The notes below the pieces were generated by a model, which saw only the letters and a list, made by a program, of their open reading frames with translations, ran no database searches and was not told the DNA's origin. The translations under genes were made by a program, and so were the position numbers. Below are positions 5,094 to 7,082 of a DNA stretch of 7,082 bases, one piece after another. The stretch's first letter is position 1. The number at the start of each line of letters is the position of its first letter. The DNA comes from an uncultured Collinsella sp. (lineage in GTDB: Bacteria; Actinomycetota; Coriobacteriia; Coriobacteriales; Coriobacteriaceae), in NCBI GenBank assembly GCA_900552295.1, contig URZB01000080.1, positions 1 to 7,082 on the forward strand, read 5' to 3'.

Positions 5094-6230
5094 ATGGCCG
5101 AGAAGAAACTCAACGGAACCGTAATCGTAACGTACCGCTGCAACGCGCGCTGCACCATGTGCAACCGCTACAAGGCTCCCAGCCGTCCGGAGGAGGAACT
5201 CTCCCTCGACGTGATCAAGAAGCTCCCGCGCATGTACTTCACCAACATCACCGGTGGCGAGCCCTTCATCAGGACCGACCTTGCGGATATCGTGCGCGAG
5301 CTGTACAAGAAGTCCGACCGCATCGTCATCTCCACCAACGGCTTCTTCACCGACCGCATCATCGCCCTTGCCGAGGAATTCCCCCAGGTGGGAATCCGCA
5401 TCTCCATCGAGGGTCTGCAGCAGACCAACGATGAGATCCGCGGTCTCCAGAACGGCTTCAACCGCGGCTACGAGACGCTCAAGAAGCTCGTGGAAATGAA
5501 GCACCCGGACGTGGGCTTTGGCATGACGGTGCAGGATCGCAACGCTGCGGACTTGGTGCCGCTGTACAAGCTTTCCGACGAGCTCGGCATGGAGTTCGCC
5601 ACCGCCAGCCTGCACAACAGCTTCTACTTTGTCGAGGCGAAGAACATCATCAAGGACCGTCCCATGGTGGCCCAGAACTTCGAGGACCTGGTAAACGAGC
5701 TCCTCAAGTCCAACGAGCCCAAGAAGTGGTTCCGCGCGTACTTCAACATGGGCCTCATCAACTACATCTATGGGCAGAAGCGCCTGCTCCCGTGCGATAT
5801 GGCGTTCGACACGTTCTTCATCGACCCCTACGGCGACGTCATGCCCTGCAACGGCACCAAGGAGAAGCTCGTTATGGGCAACCTTAACGACGAGTCTTGG
5901 GATGAGCTGTGGGAGAGCGCCCAGGCCGAGAAAGTGCGCGGCTGCGTGCGCCACTGCGACCGCAACTGCTGGATGATCGGCTCCGTGTCTCCTGCCATGC
6001 ACAAGTACATCTGGAAACCCGCGTCGTGGGTGCTGGCGCACAAGCTCAAGCCCGGCAAGAAGTTCGACATGCACGAGCTCCCCATCGTGCGCGACTACGA
6101 GTCGGGCAAGGTGACGAAGGAGGAGCTGGACGCTCTTTCCACCTGCGACATGCACGCCGCGATCAACGACGGCCTTTCCGACGCAAGCCGAGCCGACGCG
6201 CACGTGTACGAGACTGAGGAGGCGCTGTAG
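5094..6230 (+). CDS. Radical SAM protein with C-terminal SPASM-like cysteines
   Basis: This 378-residue protein is a radical S-adenosylmethionine enzyme. The CNARCTMC motif (C16, C20, C23) binds the catalytic 4Fe-4S cluster and ITGGEPF (52-58) is the SAM-binding GGEP strand. STNGFF and ISIEGL follow in the expected order along the partial TIM barrel. The C-terminal part carries C234, C252 within FIDPYGDVMPCNG, and then C284, C288 and C292, enough for one auxiliary cluster in a SPASM/twitch-like domain. After C292 comes about 85 residues with no family I recognise. It starts three bases after the preceding glycosyltransferase and sits between glycan genes, so its substrate is probably a sugar, a lipid-linked glycan or an associated protein. 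The reaction cannot be named. No precursor peptide is encoded nearby, which argues against peptide maturation. Confidence 0.88.
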   Translation: MAEKKLNGTVIVTYRCNARCTMCNRYKAPSRPEEELSLDVIKKLPRMYFTNITGGEPFIRTDLADIVRELYKKSDRIVISTNGFFTDRIIALAEEFPQVGIRISIEGLQQTNDEIRGLQNGFNRGYETLKKLVEMKHPDVGFGMTVQDRNAADLVPLYKLSDELGMEFATASLHNSFYFVEAKNIIKDRPMVAQNFEDLVNELLKSNEPKKWFRAYFNMGLINYIYGQKRLLPCDMAFDTFFIDPYGDVMPCNGTKEKLVMGNLNDESWDELWESAQAEKVRGCVRHCDRNCWMIGSVSPAMHKYIWKPASWVLAHKLKPGKKFDMHELPIVRDYESGKVTKEELDALSTCDMHAAINDGLSDASRADAHVYETEEAL

Positions 6231-6302
6231 TGCAGCCGGGTGGAAAAATCGAATGCAAAAATTCAGAAATAGCGGTTGCTCGATATCAATCGGAGGAAAC
6301 AC
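6231..6302 (+). promoter_or_regulatory. 72-base gap with ribosome binding site for the last gene
   Basis: This is the largest gap after the sugar transferase and looks more AT-rich than the genes around it. GGAGG (6292-6296) lies 6 bases before GTG 6303, a good spacing. I see no terminator hairpin and no convincing -35/-10 pair, so the next gene is probably read from the same transcript. Confidence 0.6.
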
Positions 6303-7082
6303 GTGAAAGTATCCTGCATAACCAGGCACGCAATCTCTAATTATGGCTCCCTGCTCCAGGCATATGCGACACAACGAGCGGTAGAGAGCTTGGGGCATGA
6401 GTTCGAGATTATGGACTATGTACCTGCTTGTGAGGACGTATCCCAGCAGGTGAGGACGCTTCTTTCGACAAAGCCGTCCTGGAACGGGAACCCGTTGAAG
6501 AAGTCTGTCTACAGACTTCTGATGGAGCCTGAGACAAGGGTGGCGGGCAAGCGGTTTGCGCGTGAGCGTTCCCAGCTGCTTAAGATGAGCCCTCACTATG
6601 CATCCCTGGAGGAGCTGAAGGCTAATCCGCCCAAGGCCGATGTCTATATGACTGGAAGCGATCAGGTGTGGGGTCCCATCAGCTCGGGCGCATACGACCT
6701 GTCATACGCGCTTGAGTTTGCTCCCGAGGGCGCAAGGCGCATCTCATATGCGGCAAGCTTTGGTAAGAAGAATATCCCGGATAGCGTGCGCCCCAGGTTT
6801 CTCGAGGACCTTCGAGCATATGAGGCCGTGTTCGTACGCGAGGATGCCGCGCGCGAGCAGCTTGCCTCGTGGGGCATAGAGGCCGGACAGGTTGTCGATC
6901 CCACGCTGCTGCTTGATGGCGAGGCGTGGAGAAGGATGGCGGCACCTGCCCCGAAGGGCGAATACATCCTCGTCTACCAGATTCACAGCGACCCGACGGT
7001 GGGGCAGTACGCCGTGAAGGTTGCCAAAAAGCTTGGCTTGCCCCTGATACGGATCTCCGCAAGCCTGCACCAGGCCTCACGC
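6303..7082 (+). CDS. Polysaccharide pyruvyl transferase-family protein (3' end outside window)
   Basis: The frame from GTG 6303 stays open to the window end, giving 260 residues of a protein usually about 350-400 long. The N-terminus MKVSCITRHAISNYGSLLQAYA... has the family's 'NYGSxLQAYA' signature. Further in come VYMTGSDQVWGP (114-125), YDLSYALEFAPEGARRISYAASFG (written here in outline; 131-154), FVREDAAREQL (177-187) and VVDPTLLLDGEAW (197-209), all in family order. Characterised members add a pyruvyl ketal to surface glycans, as CsaB does for cell-wall polymers; many relatives in gut anaerobes have no tested activity. Start GTG 6303 is fixed by GGAGG six bases upstream. It follows the radical SAM gene in the same direction. 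Base and codon use is again mixed, less uniformly GC-ending than the radical SAM gene. Confidence 0.87.
   Translation, partial: MKVSCITRHAISNYGSLLQAYATQRAVESLGHEFEIMDYVPACEDVSQQVRTLLSTKPSWNGNPLKKSVYRLLMEPETRVAGKRFARERSQLLKMSPHYASLEELKANPPKADVYMTGSDQVWGPISSGAYDLSYALEFAPEGARRISYAASFGKKNIPDSVRPRFLEDLRAYEAVFVREDAAREQLASWGIEAGQVVDPTLLLDGEAWRRMAAPAPKGEYILVYQIHSDPTVGQYAVKVAKKLGLPLIRISASLHQASR

Noticed and set aside
5064..6596. 510-codon open frame on the minus strand
   Set aside because: It lies opposite two well-recognised genes and the gap between them. The translation is rich in V, H, L and A repeats typical of an antisense shadow of GC-rich codons, and it matches no family I know.

Overview
This window looks like chromosomal DNA of a GC-rich, anaerobic Gram-positive bacterium. 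The best guess is an actinobacterium of the class Coriobacteriia (Collinsella/Olsenella-like). That guess rests on base composition, strong Shine-Dalgarno sites, GTG/TTG starts and the flavour of the encoded proteins; it is inference, because no taxonomic marker is present. The left edge is ordinary housekeeping sequence and the right two thirds is the start of a cell-surface polysaccharide (capsule or exopolysaccharide) operon.

Layout. 1-387 is the 3' end of a thiamine diphosphokinase gene. 415-573 is a complete small transcription unit: a near-consensus promoter, tRNA-Ala(GGC) with encoded CCA, and a palindromic intrinsic terminator. 574-1309 has no credible gene. Its first half holds weak repeats and a modest hairpin. 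Its second half reads as a long 5' leader of about 450 nt, with four stem-loops (873-908, 918-940, 1049-1114, 1208-1280) downstream of a possible extended -10 element at 842-850. From 1310 six genes run on the + strand with small gaps or overlaps: a specialised NusG paralogue (LoaP/RfaH/UpxY-like antiterminator), a monotopic phosphoglycosyl transferase that starts the lipid-linked glycan, two family-4 glycosyltransferases, a radical SAM protein with a C-terminal cysteine cluster, and a polysaccharide pyruvyl transferase-family protein cut by the window end.

How they may work together. The NusG paralogue is first in the operon, behind a structured leader. This suggests it loads on the polymerase during transcription of its own operon and keeps it processive through a long polysaccharide locus. 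The initiating transferase puts the first sugar phosphate on a polyprenyl phosphate at the inner membrane face, and the two GT4 enzymes extend it. The radical SAM and pyruvyl-transferase-like proteins would then alter the glycan or a sugar precursor; that chemistry cannot be read from the sequence. The most interesting parts are the structured leader with its NusG paralogue and the radical SAM / pyruvyl transferase pair.
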